From: Baffinella frigidus
Lineage: Eukaryota > Cryptophyceae > Cryptomonadales > Baffinellaceae
Assembly (NCBI GenBank): GCA_026770585.1
Contig: MU646664.1
Coordinates: 312,988-323,801 of the forward strand
Reading direction: 5' to 3'
Length of the DNA: 10,814 nt
The notes under the pieces are model-generated. The model saw only the letters and a program-made list of their open reading frames with translations, did no database searches and had not been told where the DNA came from. The first letter of the stretch is position 1; every line of letters starts with the position of its first letter. The translations under genes and the position numbers were made by a program. Below are positions 1 to 6,593 of the stretch, piece after piece.

Positions 1-85
1 CCAGACCCCAAACCCCAAACCCCAGACCCCAAACCCCAAACCCCAAACCCCAAACCCCAAACCCCAAACCCCAAACCCAAACCCG
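1..85. repeat. Telomere-like CCCCAAA heptamer array
   Basis: The window opens with about twelve tandem heptamers, mostly CCCCAAA with a few CCCCAGA, ending in a degenerate CCCAAACCCGCAACCC. This is a one-base variant of the plant-type telomere heptamer CCCTAAA that fills 5142-5616, in the same strand orientation. It is probably a subtelomeric or variant telomere block. Whether the true chromosome end lies to the left cannot be told from the window. Confidence 0.85.
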
Positions 86-546
86 CAACCCAGGTGCGTG
101 CAGTACGACTGGTGGATCTGCCTTCGCCGCCTCGACGAGCTCATCCTGTAGACTAGGAGTGGTGCTTTGGTGCTTTATTTTACACTCACATCGAAGGCCA
201 GCGCCCACCTCACTCTTGAGGAGTTGGGAACGATCTACGGATGAGCTCCCCAGGAGCGTAACGCTTTGCCCATATGGCGCGTAACGGTCTGCCGTGCTCG
301 TCCTGCAGACTAAGTTGACCGACTATTCTCAAGTTGACATGCGGGGTTTGCGGTACACATCCGTTAACTTTGGCGCGAGAAAGAGCCCGGGCTCATCCTG
401 TAGGGGCTGCATGTATCCCTTAAGTGGAGCGCTGTCCCTTGAGTTGCTAGCAGGTCATTTATGGAAAAAGAAGGCTCGTAGGGCTCCTCTAGAGAGAAAC
501 GTGTGTGTATTCCGGATCGAAAACAACCAGAGCGGCATGAAAGGAA
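86..546. other. Non-coding subtelomeric stretch with short repeated motifs
   Basis: No convincing gene is visible; the short open frames here look accidental. A motif close to GCTCATCCTGTAGACTA occurs at about 130-150, again with changes at about 296-313, and as a shorter GCTCATCCTGTAGG near 390-403. A TATCCCTTAAGTG segment at about 412-424 matches the terminal repeat of the fold-back element at 9993-10111 and may be a relic of one. The stretch also contains one half of the direct repeat described at 315-375. Confidence 0.5.
315..375 (+). repeat. Left copy of a direct repeat shared with the right end
   Basis: The run CCGACTATTCTCAAGTTGAC begins here and is found exactly at the other end of the window (about 10697). 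Similarity continues for some 60 bases with scattered substitutions, through the GCGGTAC and CCGT(T/C)AACTTT segments. The two copies are about 10.4 kb apart in the same orientation. It could be a long-period subtelomeric tandem repeat or a segmental duplication. Confidence 0.8.
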
Positions 547-620
547 GCATGGCTTTTCTGCAGAACCAGCTCCGGTGTCCGCCTATGTTGGGAGCTCGAA
601 GAACCTAAAGGACCTAAAGG
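547..620 (+). repeat. 5'-truncated, diverged copy of the SINE-like CCTAAAGGA-tail repeat
   Basis: This segment runs GCATGGCTTTTCTGCAGAAC... GCCTATGTTGGGAGCTC and ends in CCTAAAGGACCTAAAGG. It matches the 3' end of the longer copies at 3042-3366 (minus) and 6204-6525 (plus) but is more diverged. Only the 3' 75 bases or so are recognisable. Shared 3' ends with variable 5' ends are typical of retroposed short elements. Confidence 0.6.
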
Positions 621-795
621 ATGTATTCCCTCCCGTGAAGGCCTTGCAAGATCATGGAGGGCCACAGAACCATGCATCCCACCTCACGTCGCCTATCTTG
701 CCGGAGGATGGCCGTAGGTGCATGTACGAGGTGGATCCGGAGAAGTTGGTTGTCAATAAAGAACTCTCTCTCCAAGCAAAGCTTTGAGGCGTGTA

Positions 796-913
796 CAGGG
801 GTACCTCGCTCATAAGAAACCGCCCCCCGCTGGGACCCTACAGTAGGCCTATGCCTAGGGCCCTATGGCGGACCTAGGGGGTTGGGCGGTTTCTTATGAG
901 CGAAGTACCCCTG
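796..913. mobile_element. Fold-back MITE, family 1, complete copy (118 bp)
   Basis: The left terminus CAGGGGTACCTCGCTCATAA continues to GAAACCGCC and is mirrored at the right end by GGCGGTTTCTTATGAGCGAA then GTACCCCTG, giving terminal inverted repeats of about 30 bp. The element is flanked by TA on both sides (794-795 and 914-915), which fits a TA target-site duplication. The core (CCTAGGGCCCTA) is itself nearly palindromic, so the whole element can fold into one long hairpin. It has no coding capacity. A TA duplication would suit a Tc1/mariner-like transposase, but no transposase is present here. Confidence 0.88.
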
Positions 914-1123
914 TAGCGAAAGGTGTAGTCGTTCTCGCATGGTAAACCTTCACTCACACTCAAAGCTGGGGTTTCGCATGGGAAAGCGTTCACCAAAACC
1001 TTGGTGCGCATTATGTGCTCCTTCTAAGCTGAACGCCAGGCGGCGATTGATACCAGCCGCACTGGGTGAGGAACCGACCCAACAACCAAAACTGGGATGA
1101 GCGTTCACAGCAACTCGTGTCCG

Positions 1124-1210
1124 CCCCCTCTCTCTCTCTCTCTCTCTCTCGCTCGCTCTCTCTCTCTCTCTCTCTCGCTCGCTCTCTCGCTGTCTCTCTC
1201 TCTCTCTCGA

Positions 1211-1244
<34 letters not shown>

Positions 1245-1306
1245 GCTCTCTCTCTCTCTCTCGCTCTCCCTCCCTCTCTCTCTCTCTTGCTCTCTCTCTC
1301 TCTCTC
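1124..1306. repeat. (CT)n microsatellite with CG interruptions
   Basis: About 180 bases are almost pure CT dinucleotide on this strand, broken by TCGC, CGAT and CCCTCC interruptions. All three frames are open because the repeat encodes only serine, leucine and arginine on this strand and arginine/glutamate on the other. The long open frames are therefore artefacts. It is a polypyrimidine tract. Confidence 0.97.
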
Positions 1307-1349
1307 GCCCCGGCGTCCATCACAGCTTAACCGCGGCTTCTTGCCTACA

Positions 1350-1458
1350 CAGGGGTACCTCGCTCATAAGAAACTGTCTCCCCCTAGCGCCCTACAGTCC
1401 TAGGGCCCTATGGTGGTCCCTGGGGGGATGGCGGTTTCTTATGAGCGAGGTACACCTG
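1350..1458. mobile_element. Fold-back MITE, family 1, complete but mutated copy
   Basis: The left end CAGGGGTACCTCGCTCATAA and right end TTTCTTATGAGCGAGGTACA then CCTG match the complete copy at 796-913, with changes in the inner stem (AAACTGTCT on the left against GGCGGTTT on the right). The core CCTAGGGCCCTATGGTGGT is conserved. TA follows the right end, but CA precedes the left end, so the target duplication is not intact. It is non-coding. Confidence 0.85.
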
Positions 1459-1460
1459 TA

Positions 1461-1587
1461 CTAGATCTGCGGAGTGTGGAGTGTAGAGCGTGGAGTGTGG
1501 AGTGTTGTGCGGACACAGTCCCGTGTAGGATGGCCGGAGTGACTTGACTATACGGGTCTGTGTTTCCAAAAGTGCGGAGTGCGGGTA
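1461..1587. repeat. Short GAGTGTGGAGTGTA-type tandem repeat and spacer
   Basis: At about 1471-1505 there are four imperfect units related to GGAGTGTGGAGTGTAGAGCG. GTGCGGAGTGCGGG returns just before the next MITE at 1588. The rest is unremarkable spacer with no gene. Confidence 0.5.
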
Positions 1588-1672
1588 CAGGGGTACCTCG
1601 CTCATAAGGAGCCGCGCCCCCCCCTAGGACCACCATATGCGGGGCTGATGGTACCACGTAGCCTTATGAGCG
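1588..1672. mobile_element. Fold-back MITE, family 1, truncated copy
   Basis: It starts with an intact left terminus (CAGGGGTACCTCGCTCATAA) preceded by TA. It carries the CCTAGGACCACCATA core and then reaches only part of the right arm (CCTTATGAGCG) before similarity stops near 1672. The outer part of the right terminus is missing, so this copy was broken or overwritten on that side. Confidence 0.75.
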
Positions 1673-1710
1673 GATAGTTTGTAGATAGCATGAAAGTGAG
1701 ACAGATTTTG

Positions 1711-1889
1711 GTAGAGCGTTTGCGGTAATTGTTGTCCATTTTAGACGTGCGGTTTTCCGTTTTTCCGTTTTTAAAAAACGTTGTAAAGGTCGTAAAACAT
1801 TTTGAATGGACACTTCTGCTACAAATGAAAACCGGGAAACCGGAAAACCGCACGTCCAAAACCGACAACAATTACCGCAAACGCTCTAC
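1711..1889. mobile_element. Fold-back element, family 2 (179 bp)
   Basis: The left arm GTAGAGCGTTTGCGGTAATT-GTTGTC is mirrored exactly at the right by GACAAC-AATTACCGCAAACGCTCTAC. After a short mismatched patch the arms pair again through GACGTGCGGTTTTCCG. Arms are therefore about 49 bp with few mismatches around an AT-rich centre containing runs of T and A. There is no open frame of note. No clear target-site duplication was found, so the superfamily is unassigned. Confidence 0.85.
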
Positions 1890-2109
1890 GTTCCGAAATT
1901 AAATCCCAGCATGGACAACCAAAAGTTTCCGTGTGCCGGTGCAACCGTCACCCTGCGAGGGGTCAAGACAGATTGATTGCGTCACTCCCCTCTAGCCAGT
2001 CGCTTTACAACCTCTCTCAAAACAAATCACAAAACAGCGCAGATTGCTTTGTTCGCACGACCGTGCACGAGCGAGGACAGTGGGCGGGAGGAGGCACTAC
2101 GCGGGAGCC
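1890..2109. other. Spacer without recognised gene
   Basis: This stretch lies between two fold-back elements. A 66-codon open frame (1931-2131) crosses it, but nothing in its composition or translation suggests a real protein, and it runs into the next fold-back element. No repeat was recognised. Confidence 0.4.
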
Positions 2110-2297
2110 GGTTCAGGCTTTAGAGATTTGATACTCTTTGATATCTTAGCCTTCCTTGCGTATCTCAATGTTATCAAGATAAGATTAAGATAAAAAAAGA
2201 CATGCTATTTAGGCATCAAACCAAGGCTTAAGATAGCATAAATGGCTCCGACCCAACGCTCACGCCGTGAGCGTGGGGATTTTCTAAAGCCTGCACC
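2110..2297. mobile_element. Fold-back element, family 3 (about 188 bp)
   Basis: GGTTCAGGCTTTAGAGATTT at the left end is mirrored by GATTTTCTAAAGCCTGCACC at the right. Further in, GATATCTTAGCCTTCC pairs imperfectly with CCAAGGCTTAAGATAGC. The right part also contains a compact palindrome, ACGCTCACG-C-CGTGAGCGT (2256-2274). The arms are more diverged than in neighbouring elements, suggesting an older insertion. It abuts the next fold-back element with a one-base gap. Confidence 0.7.
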
Positions 2298-2298
2298 C

Positions 2299-2476
2299 GT
2301 AGAGCCAATCTGGTAGGACTTGGCCAGGGCGAACTTCCAAGTTGCGAACTTCCAATTTCCATTTGTACCAGGTAATTTCGAACCGGTGCGCTTTTTCGCC
2401 TTTGAAACCTTTTTGACGTTGGAATCTTGGTTACTTGGAAGTTCGCCCTGGCCAAATCCTACCAGATTGGCTCTAC
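2299..2476. mobile_element. Fold-back element, family 4, copy a (178 bp)
   Basis: The left arm GTAGAGCCAATCTGGTAGGA-CTTGGCCAGGGCGAACTTCCAAG is mirrored at the right end with only a few mismatches (CTTGGAAGTTCGCCCTGGCC ... ATTGGCTCTAC). Arms are about 43 bp or longer. The outermost GTAGAGC is shared with the family 2 element at 1711-1889, hinting at a common transposase. CCCG flanks both sides if the element is taken as TAGAGCC...GGCTCTA; a short target duplication is possible but not proven. Confidence 0.87.
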
Positions 2477-2480
2477 CCGC

Positions 2481-2689
2481 GTAGAGCCAATGTGGTAGGA
2501 CTTGGCCAAATCGAACTTCGAACTTGCAAGATGCGAACTTCTAGACGGACCGTAATTACTTGTAAACAACATGATTTGTACTGCAAAATTTGAATTTAAA
2601 ACACTACATGTTCAAAAGGGTCCATCTGGAAGTTCGCATCTTGCAACTTCGAAGTTCGCTTTGGCCAAGTGCTACCAGAATGGCTCCAC
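2481..2689. mobile_element. Fold-back element, family 4, copy b (209 bp)
   Basis: This second element is in tandem with copy a, separated by CCGC only. The left arm GTAGAGCCAATGTGGTAGGA-CTTGGCCAAATCGAACTTCGAACTTGCAAGATGCGAACTTC pairs with the right arm GAAGTTCGCATCTTGCAACT-TCGAAGTTCG ... GGCTCCAC. The outer ends match copy a, but the inner arms and AT-rich centre differ. The pair is either two insertions at the same spot or two lineages sharing termini. Confidence 0.85.
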
Positions 2690-2748
2690 CACATCAGCTC
2701 TAGCACGGGGCCTCCCACAATCAAAAGTGCCCACACCTCTCGTCCTTT

Positions 2749-2928
2749 CCACACGAGGCTACCTATGCGAACATGATACAGGGGAGTTTTAGGGTTTTGT
2801 AGGGGAAATGGTCACGTGTCGCGCCGCTGAGCGGCGCGACTTGTGTAAAGTCGCTGCTTTTCATCTGAAAATTACCACACACGTTTACAATTTACATTTA
2901 TTCTGTTCGCATAGGTAGCCTCGTGTGG
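2749..2928. mobile_element. Fold-back element, family 5 (180 bp), perfect 25-bp arms
   Basis: CCACACGAGGCTACCTATGC-GAACA (2749-2773) is an exact inverted match of 2904-2928. Inside lies a second, GC-rich hairpin: GTCGCGCCGC-TGA-GCGGCGCGAC at 2818-2840, a perfect 10-bp stem with a three-base loop. Perfect arms suggest recent mobility or gene conversion. There is no coding capacity and the target duplication is not clear. Confidence 0.85.
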
Positions 2929-3041
2929 TTTGGCCACTAGGGGGGGGAAGCGAGGTTTAATAAGTTGACAAACACGACCGCTGCACGCCACATGAAGAGG
3001 TAGGACAAGACGTAGGGGCTCTAGCCCAAGTACACCCTTTA

Positions 3042-3366
3042 GGTCCTTTAGGTTTTAATTTCGCCCAACATGGCCCAACGACACGCCCTTCCGTAGAAAG
3101 GATCTGCAGAAAAAGCATTTTTGCTTTCGGATCGCGTTGAGCTCTCCAGTGCAGAGGCTCGTGAAGAGGGGATAGAGGGTGGTTCTCTTGGGGTGTTTGA
3201 GGAGTCCCAAGTGGGTACACGCTCGCACTCACACCAAACCCAAGTCAGCATGAGGCTCATGGTATCCCATGGTTGGAGCATAGGAGCTTCAACCACGGAT
3301 ACCCCAGAGGAAAGAAGATTCCAAAAGGTGAGAAGGATTGTGTGTGGGGGTGTGAGGTGAGGTCAG
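3042..3366 (-). repeat. SINE-like dispersed repeat, long copy (minus orientation)
   Basis: Read on the minus strand this runs from CACCTCACACCCCCACACA, through a hairpin (GGTATCCGTGGTTG ... CAACCATGGGATACC), through GCCTCTGCACTGGAGAGC and ATGCTTTTTCTGCAGATCC, to the 3' tail AAAACCTAAAGGACCTAAAG. The plus-strand copy at 6204-6525 aligns over the whole length with small indels. Translations of the two copies share short segments (for example PSSRASALES), but the indels shift frame in between. DNA-level repetition is a better explanation than a gene. No convincing Pol III A or B box was found. Confidence 0.82.
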
Positions 3367-3384
3367 CCAGATAATACCAAAGAT

Positions 3385-3416
3385 GAAAGTCCTTTAGGCC
3401 CTTTAGGTTTTGATTT
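3385..3416 (-). repeat. Extreme 3' tail of another SINE-like copy
   Basis: AGTCCTTTAGGCCCTTTAGG followed by TTTTGATTTC is the minus-strand tail (AAAACCTAAAGG...CCTAAAGG) seen in the other copies, with only about 30 bases kept. It lies just upstream, in element sense, of the long copy at 3042-3366, so two copies sit in tandem. Confidence 0.55.
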
Positions 3417-3489
3417 CCCGAGGGGTGTCACAACTCTGTCGAGGTCGAGTTGATAACCTGTTGGAGTTTTTTCAAAATTCCAAGGATAG

Positions 3490-5142
3490 CCACCTATACT
3501 CACAGCTATAGCAATAACAGATGCATACGCTCATCGATTCCTAAATCAAACAAAAATTGCCTCTATTTCCAACTTTCGCTCGAACCTAGGAATTCTCTCC
3601 CCCTCTCCCTTAACAGGCGCCTTTCCATCGGTCGACCTATGCAGCCACTGCAAAAAGGCCACCCCCACCCGATGGTTCATTGGACCTACCAACGACCCTG
3701 AAGATACCCTCACAGCACCCCTCCTCCAACAATGCTACAATCAATACATCAACAACTCACAGAAACGACTTGATCCTGCCCGAGGAAAACTAGTTGAACA
3801 ACACACACTCCCCTACCTTCAACAACATTTTCAAGATCAGGGTGCCTACATTTGCTGGACGTGTGCATCCCCAGTCCTTTGCGCACGCCTGCTTTCAAGC
3901 AAACACTCCACCACAAGAACCGAGAAGATAACGCCACACACCTCTCTTGATCTCACAAAACCAAAAAATTGCGCCCTCTTCCTCCGACACACCTTCCTCG
4001 CCTCCTCCAATCCACTCAAACACTTCATCAAACAACTCCTCCACACGCGAACCGTTCCTCACTTGACCTCGCTCGCCCGTGAAAAACACCCCTGTGGCCT
4101 CCGTAACCACCCACCCATCATGCTCGATGACTCATTATGGGTCCCCTTCATTTCAACACCCCCACCAACACACCCAGACTTCGTTGTCCCCGGCCAAATA
4201 CCAGGCCAATGGGTGATCTGGATGTATTCGGTCCAGTCAGAAACCCACGCTCCTAAAACAAAATACCCCCAAGGCAAACTGACACAAATCCACCCCGTCA
4301 ATTATACACTCTCTCGATTTCGCGCCTTCCTTCAATCTGACGTTGATGAAGCAATTAAATCCCAACACCAACCGAACAGTCTCCTGCCTCCAACATCTTC
4401 TACCTCCGCTTCCCCGGTAGACCCTCTTATCATCCCAATCACATTCACTAACACAAACGCACTCCTCGCTTACTCCCTGACAAGAGAAGCAGTAATGAAA
4501 TTGCACCTTGCCCAAGCATGGACATACGATGAAACCAAGGAACACAAAGTAATTGTAAACATGGCACTTGTACGCGCAATCTTCTTTCAAAAAAACACAG
4601 TTACCAGACTCATATTTCCCCTACATACAGATACAGAACACACTGAACCCACTGCAACTCAACATACCGCCTACAGGATGGTTCTCCACTTCCTCACAGA
4701 AATTGCACTCCAGGCTTTTAGAACAGATGACGGCATATACCCTGCAACCGCCCCTGCCACCTGCCAAGAAGACTGCTCTGGCGACCTGAAACCAAAGGCC
4801 ACTAACAACAAAGGCCCCAAAAATCTATCCCCACAACAACTCCCCTTCGCCTGGCCAGACCTCAACCCCAACAAACAGAGATCCCTCCCAAACAAACAAA
4901 ACCAACTACCAGGATCAGCTAACCCAGTCTCAGATCCTGAACAATCCAAGAAACGAACCAACTCTCCACACCCCTGGGAGTACTGTAACAAATGCTGGAC
5001 CTTTGGTGATCACTGCTCTGACTCGTGCAATAAACCTTCTGTACAATGCCCAGCGGACTTGAAAACTAAACTGTACGCACTCCATAAACTTCATCACGCG
5101 GCTCGCCAACACTCCAAAAGACAAAACAAAACAAAAACATGA
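3490..5142 (+). CDS. Putative Gag/ORF1-like zinc-finger protein, 5'-incomplete, abutting telomere repeats
   Basis: 550 codons are open from just after a TAG at 3487-3489 to TGA at 5140-5142, far longer than chance. No in-frame ATG occurs until 4120, so the start is lost by 5' truncation or lies in an upstream exon; possible acceptors are AG at 3504-3505 and 3519-3520. Residues counted from 3490: CSHC at 51-54, followed by TPTRWFIGP, resembles the first half of a GATA-type finger, but the second CxxC expected there is not intact. CWTC is at 122-125. The middle is mixed. A Pro/Asn/Gln-rich linker leads to CNKCWTFGDHCSDSC at 499-513 and a further Cys at 520, giving C-x2-C-x5-H-x4-C, one residue longer than the canonical CCHC knuckle. 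The FG(D)H and trailing Pro/Cys resemble retroelement Gag/ORF1 knuckles. The tail is basic. The coding strand is strikingly G-poor (4 G against 28 C in 3961-4020). No reverse transcriptase or endonuclease is seen. The coding call is strong; the Gag identity is inference. Confidence 0.7.
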   Translation, partial: PPILTAIAITDAYAHRFLNQTKIASISNFRSNLGILSPSPLTGAFPSVDLCSHCKKATPTRWFIGPTNDPEDTLTAPLLQQCYNQYINNSQKRLDPARGKLVEQHTLPYLQQHFQDQGAYICWTCASPVLCARLLSSKHSTTRTEKITPHTSLDLTKPKNCALFLRHTFLASSNPLKHFIKQLLHTRTVPHLTSLAREKHPCGLRNHPPIMLDDSLWVPFISTPPPTHPDFVVPGQIPGQWVIWMYSVQSETHAPKTKYPQGKLTQIHPVNYTLSRFRAFLQSDVDEAIKSQHQPNSLLPPTSSTSASPVDPLIIPITFTNTNALLAYSLTREAVMKLHLAQAWTYDETKEHKVIVNMALVRAIFFQKNTVTRLIFPLHTDTEHTEPTATQHTAYRMVLHFLTEIALQAFRTDDGIYPATAPATCQEDCSGDLKPKATNNKGPKNLSPQQLPFAWPDLNPNKQRSLPNKQNQLPGSANPVSDPEQSKKRTNSPHPWEYCNKCWTFGDHCSDSCNKPSVQCPADLKTKLYALHKLHHAARQHSKRQNKTKT

Positions 5143-5616
5143 ACCCTAAACCCTAAACCTTTAAACCCTGAAACCCTAAGCCCTAAGACCTAAATCCTAA
5201 ACCCTAAACCCTCAACCCTCAACCCTAAACCCTAAACCCTAAACCCTAAACCTTTATCCCTAAACCCTAAACCCTAAACCCTAAACCCTAAACCCTAAAC
5301 CCTAAACCCTACACCCCAAAACCCTGAACTCTAAACCCCAAAACCTAAAACCTAAAACCTAAAACCTAAACCCTAAACCCAAACCCTAAACCCTAAACCT
5401 CAAACCCTAAACCCTAAACCCTAAACCCTAAACCCTAAACGCTAAACGCTAAACGCTAAACCCTAAACCCTCAACCCCAAACCCTAAAACCTAAACCATA
5501 CACCATAAACCCTCAACCCTACATACTCAACCCTGAACCCTAAACCCCAAATCCTTAAACCCTAAACCCTAAACCCTAAACCCTAAACCCTAAAATTCAA
5601 ACCCTAAACCCTAAAC
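5142..5616. repeat. Interstitial or subtelomeric CCCTAAA array with variants
   Basis: About 475 bp of plant-type telomere heptamer CCCTAAA, C-strand on this strand, begins within the stop codon of the preceding reading frame. Homogeneous runs alternate with variant units: CCCTCAA, CGCTAAA (three in a row near 5439-5459), CCTAAAA (several near 5341-5370), and degenerate stretches such as ACATACTCAACCC. Degeneracy rises toward the right edge (5480-5616). The mixture indicates an old array no longer maintained uniformly by telomerase, rather than a fresh chromosome end. Confidence 0.95.
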
Positions 5617-5645
5617 TGACACTGACAACCCAATAAGAAACGGTA

Positions 5646-5891
5646 CAAAGAGACAGGCACAAGCGAGACGCTGAGGAGGAACGGGGACAGAGAGAGGGGG
5701 AGGGGGCGGAGGTAGGAGAAGGAGGGGGGAAGGGTTCAGAAGGAAGGAAGGAACAAAGGAGGGAGGGATGGAAGGACGGAGGGACAGAGGGACAGAGGGA
5801 GAGAGGAAGAAGAAGAGAGAGACGAGGAAGGCAGATGGGAGGGAAGAGGAGAGGGAAAGAGAAGGATGGGAACAGATGGAAAGGAAGGGAG
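5646..5891. repeat. Homopurine (G/A-rich) tract
   Basis: About 245 bases are nearly pure purine on this strand, with GGAAGGAAGG, GGGAGGGA and GAGAGAGG runs and only scattered C or T. Such tracts can form triplex or slipped structures. Open frames across it (Ser/Pro/Leu-rich on the minus strand) are compositional artefacts. It ends at a CCCCTCGAGGGG palindrome (5892-5903). Confidence 0.9.
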
Positions 5892-5903
5892 CCCCTCGAG
5901 GGG

Positions 5904-6203
5904 AGCTATATCACGAGTAGCCCACGAGGGGGACAACATGGGACACTCAAACGTAGACGCCAAGCGGGAATGGCAAGCGACATAACCTTATTGAAAGGCG
6001 GGGGATTATTGATACCCTCGTTGCCTTGCTAACTTCTCTTTCTTGATCTCTGAAACCTGCCTGGACTTAACTCTACTGACTGCCACTGACACGTCGAGAC
6101 ACATTGGGATAACTTACGCGTGTATTGCCCCTGACTTTGCTGACGTCCGTACATCGGGGGAGACTCCTACACAACACATTTTCTCTCCTTTCACCTCTTT
6201 TGG
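5904..6203. other. Unique-looking spacer, no gene recognised
   Basis: Base composition is balanced, with no long open frame, no repeat shared with the rest of the window, and no RNA gene recognised. Short repeated CTGACTG/CTGACAC-like words (near 5614-5628, 6078-6093 and 6207-6213) are too short to interpret. Confidence 0.4.
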
Positions 6204-6525
6204 TGTCTGACTGATTCCACCTCACACCCCCACACAATCCCTCTCACCTTGTGGGGTATCCGTGGTTGGAGCTCCCATACCTCAACCATGGGATACCATG
6301 AGCCTCAGAAAGGCTGACTTGGGTTCGGTGTGTGTGATGAGTGCGATTTTCTGGATCAACTCAAGCACCCCAACAGAGCCACCCTGTGTCCCCTCTTCAC
6401 GAGCCTCTGCACTGGAGAGCGAAACGCGATCCGGAAGCAAAAATGCTTTCTCTGCAGTCCTTTCTACGGAAGGGCGTGTCGTTGGCATATGTTGGGAGCA
6501 TTTAAAACCTAAAGGACCTAAAGGA
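6204..6525 (+). repeat. SINE-like dispersed repeat, long copy (plus orientation)
   Basis: This copy matches 3042-3366 in inverted orientation over its whole length. It opens with CACCTCACACCCCCACACA, carries the GTATCCGTGGTTG...CAACCATGGGATAC hairpin (about 6258-6294) and the block GCCTCTGCACTGGAGAGC, and ends in CCTAAAGGACCTAAAGGA. A family 1 MITE right half follows directly. The 97-codon open frame over this copy is not preserved in the other copy because indels shift frame, so I do not call a gene. Confidence 0.83.
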
Positions 6526-6591
6526 CCTATGCCTAGGGCCCTATCGTGGTCCTAGGGGGGGCCGCAGTTTCTTATGAGCGAGGTACCCCTG
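6526..6591. mobile_element. Right half of a family 1 MITE
   Basis: It runs CCTATGCCTAGGGCCCTATC, GTGGTCCTAGGGGG, TTTCTTATGAGCGAGGTACC and CCTG, matching the core and right arm of the 118-bp element at 796-913. The left arm is absent and the break lies exactly at the end of the SINE-like tail. TA follows the right end. Confidence 0.82.
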
Positions 6592-6593
6592 TA

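Noticed and set aside
1066-1464. Long Ser/Leu-rich open frames on the plus strand and Arg/Glu-rich ones on the minus strand
   Set aside because: They are produced by the (CT)n microsatellite, which has no stop codon in any frame. The ends run into MITE sequence.
3048-3296. Possible small gene (82 codons, minus strand) with a cousin at 6262-6555
   Set aside because: The two translations share short identical segments, but intervening indels shift frame and the ends differ. The similarity is that of a DNA repeat also found as non-coding fragments elsewhere.
4237-4590. Minus-strand frame of 117 codons
   Set aside because: It lies wholly opposite the long plus-strand coding region and shows no features of its own. 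The G-poor plus strand lowers stop frequency on the opposite strand.
5130-5160. Chromosome break within a gene healed by telomerase
   Set aside because: Telomerase healing at the gene's right side would add TTTAGGG on this strand. CCCTAAA is seen, so simple healing has the wrong orientation.
5736-5963. Ser/Pro/Leu-rich minus-strand frame
   Set aside because: It is translated from a homopurine/homopyrimidine tract, so the composition alone explains the open frame.
6250-6296. Pol III B-box-like GGTTGGAGCTCC in the SINE-like repeat
   Set aside because: It does not fit the GGTTCRANYCC consensus and no A box lies at a suitable distance upstream. The sequence is better explained as part of the hairpin.
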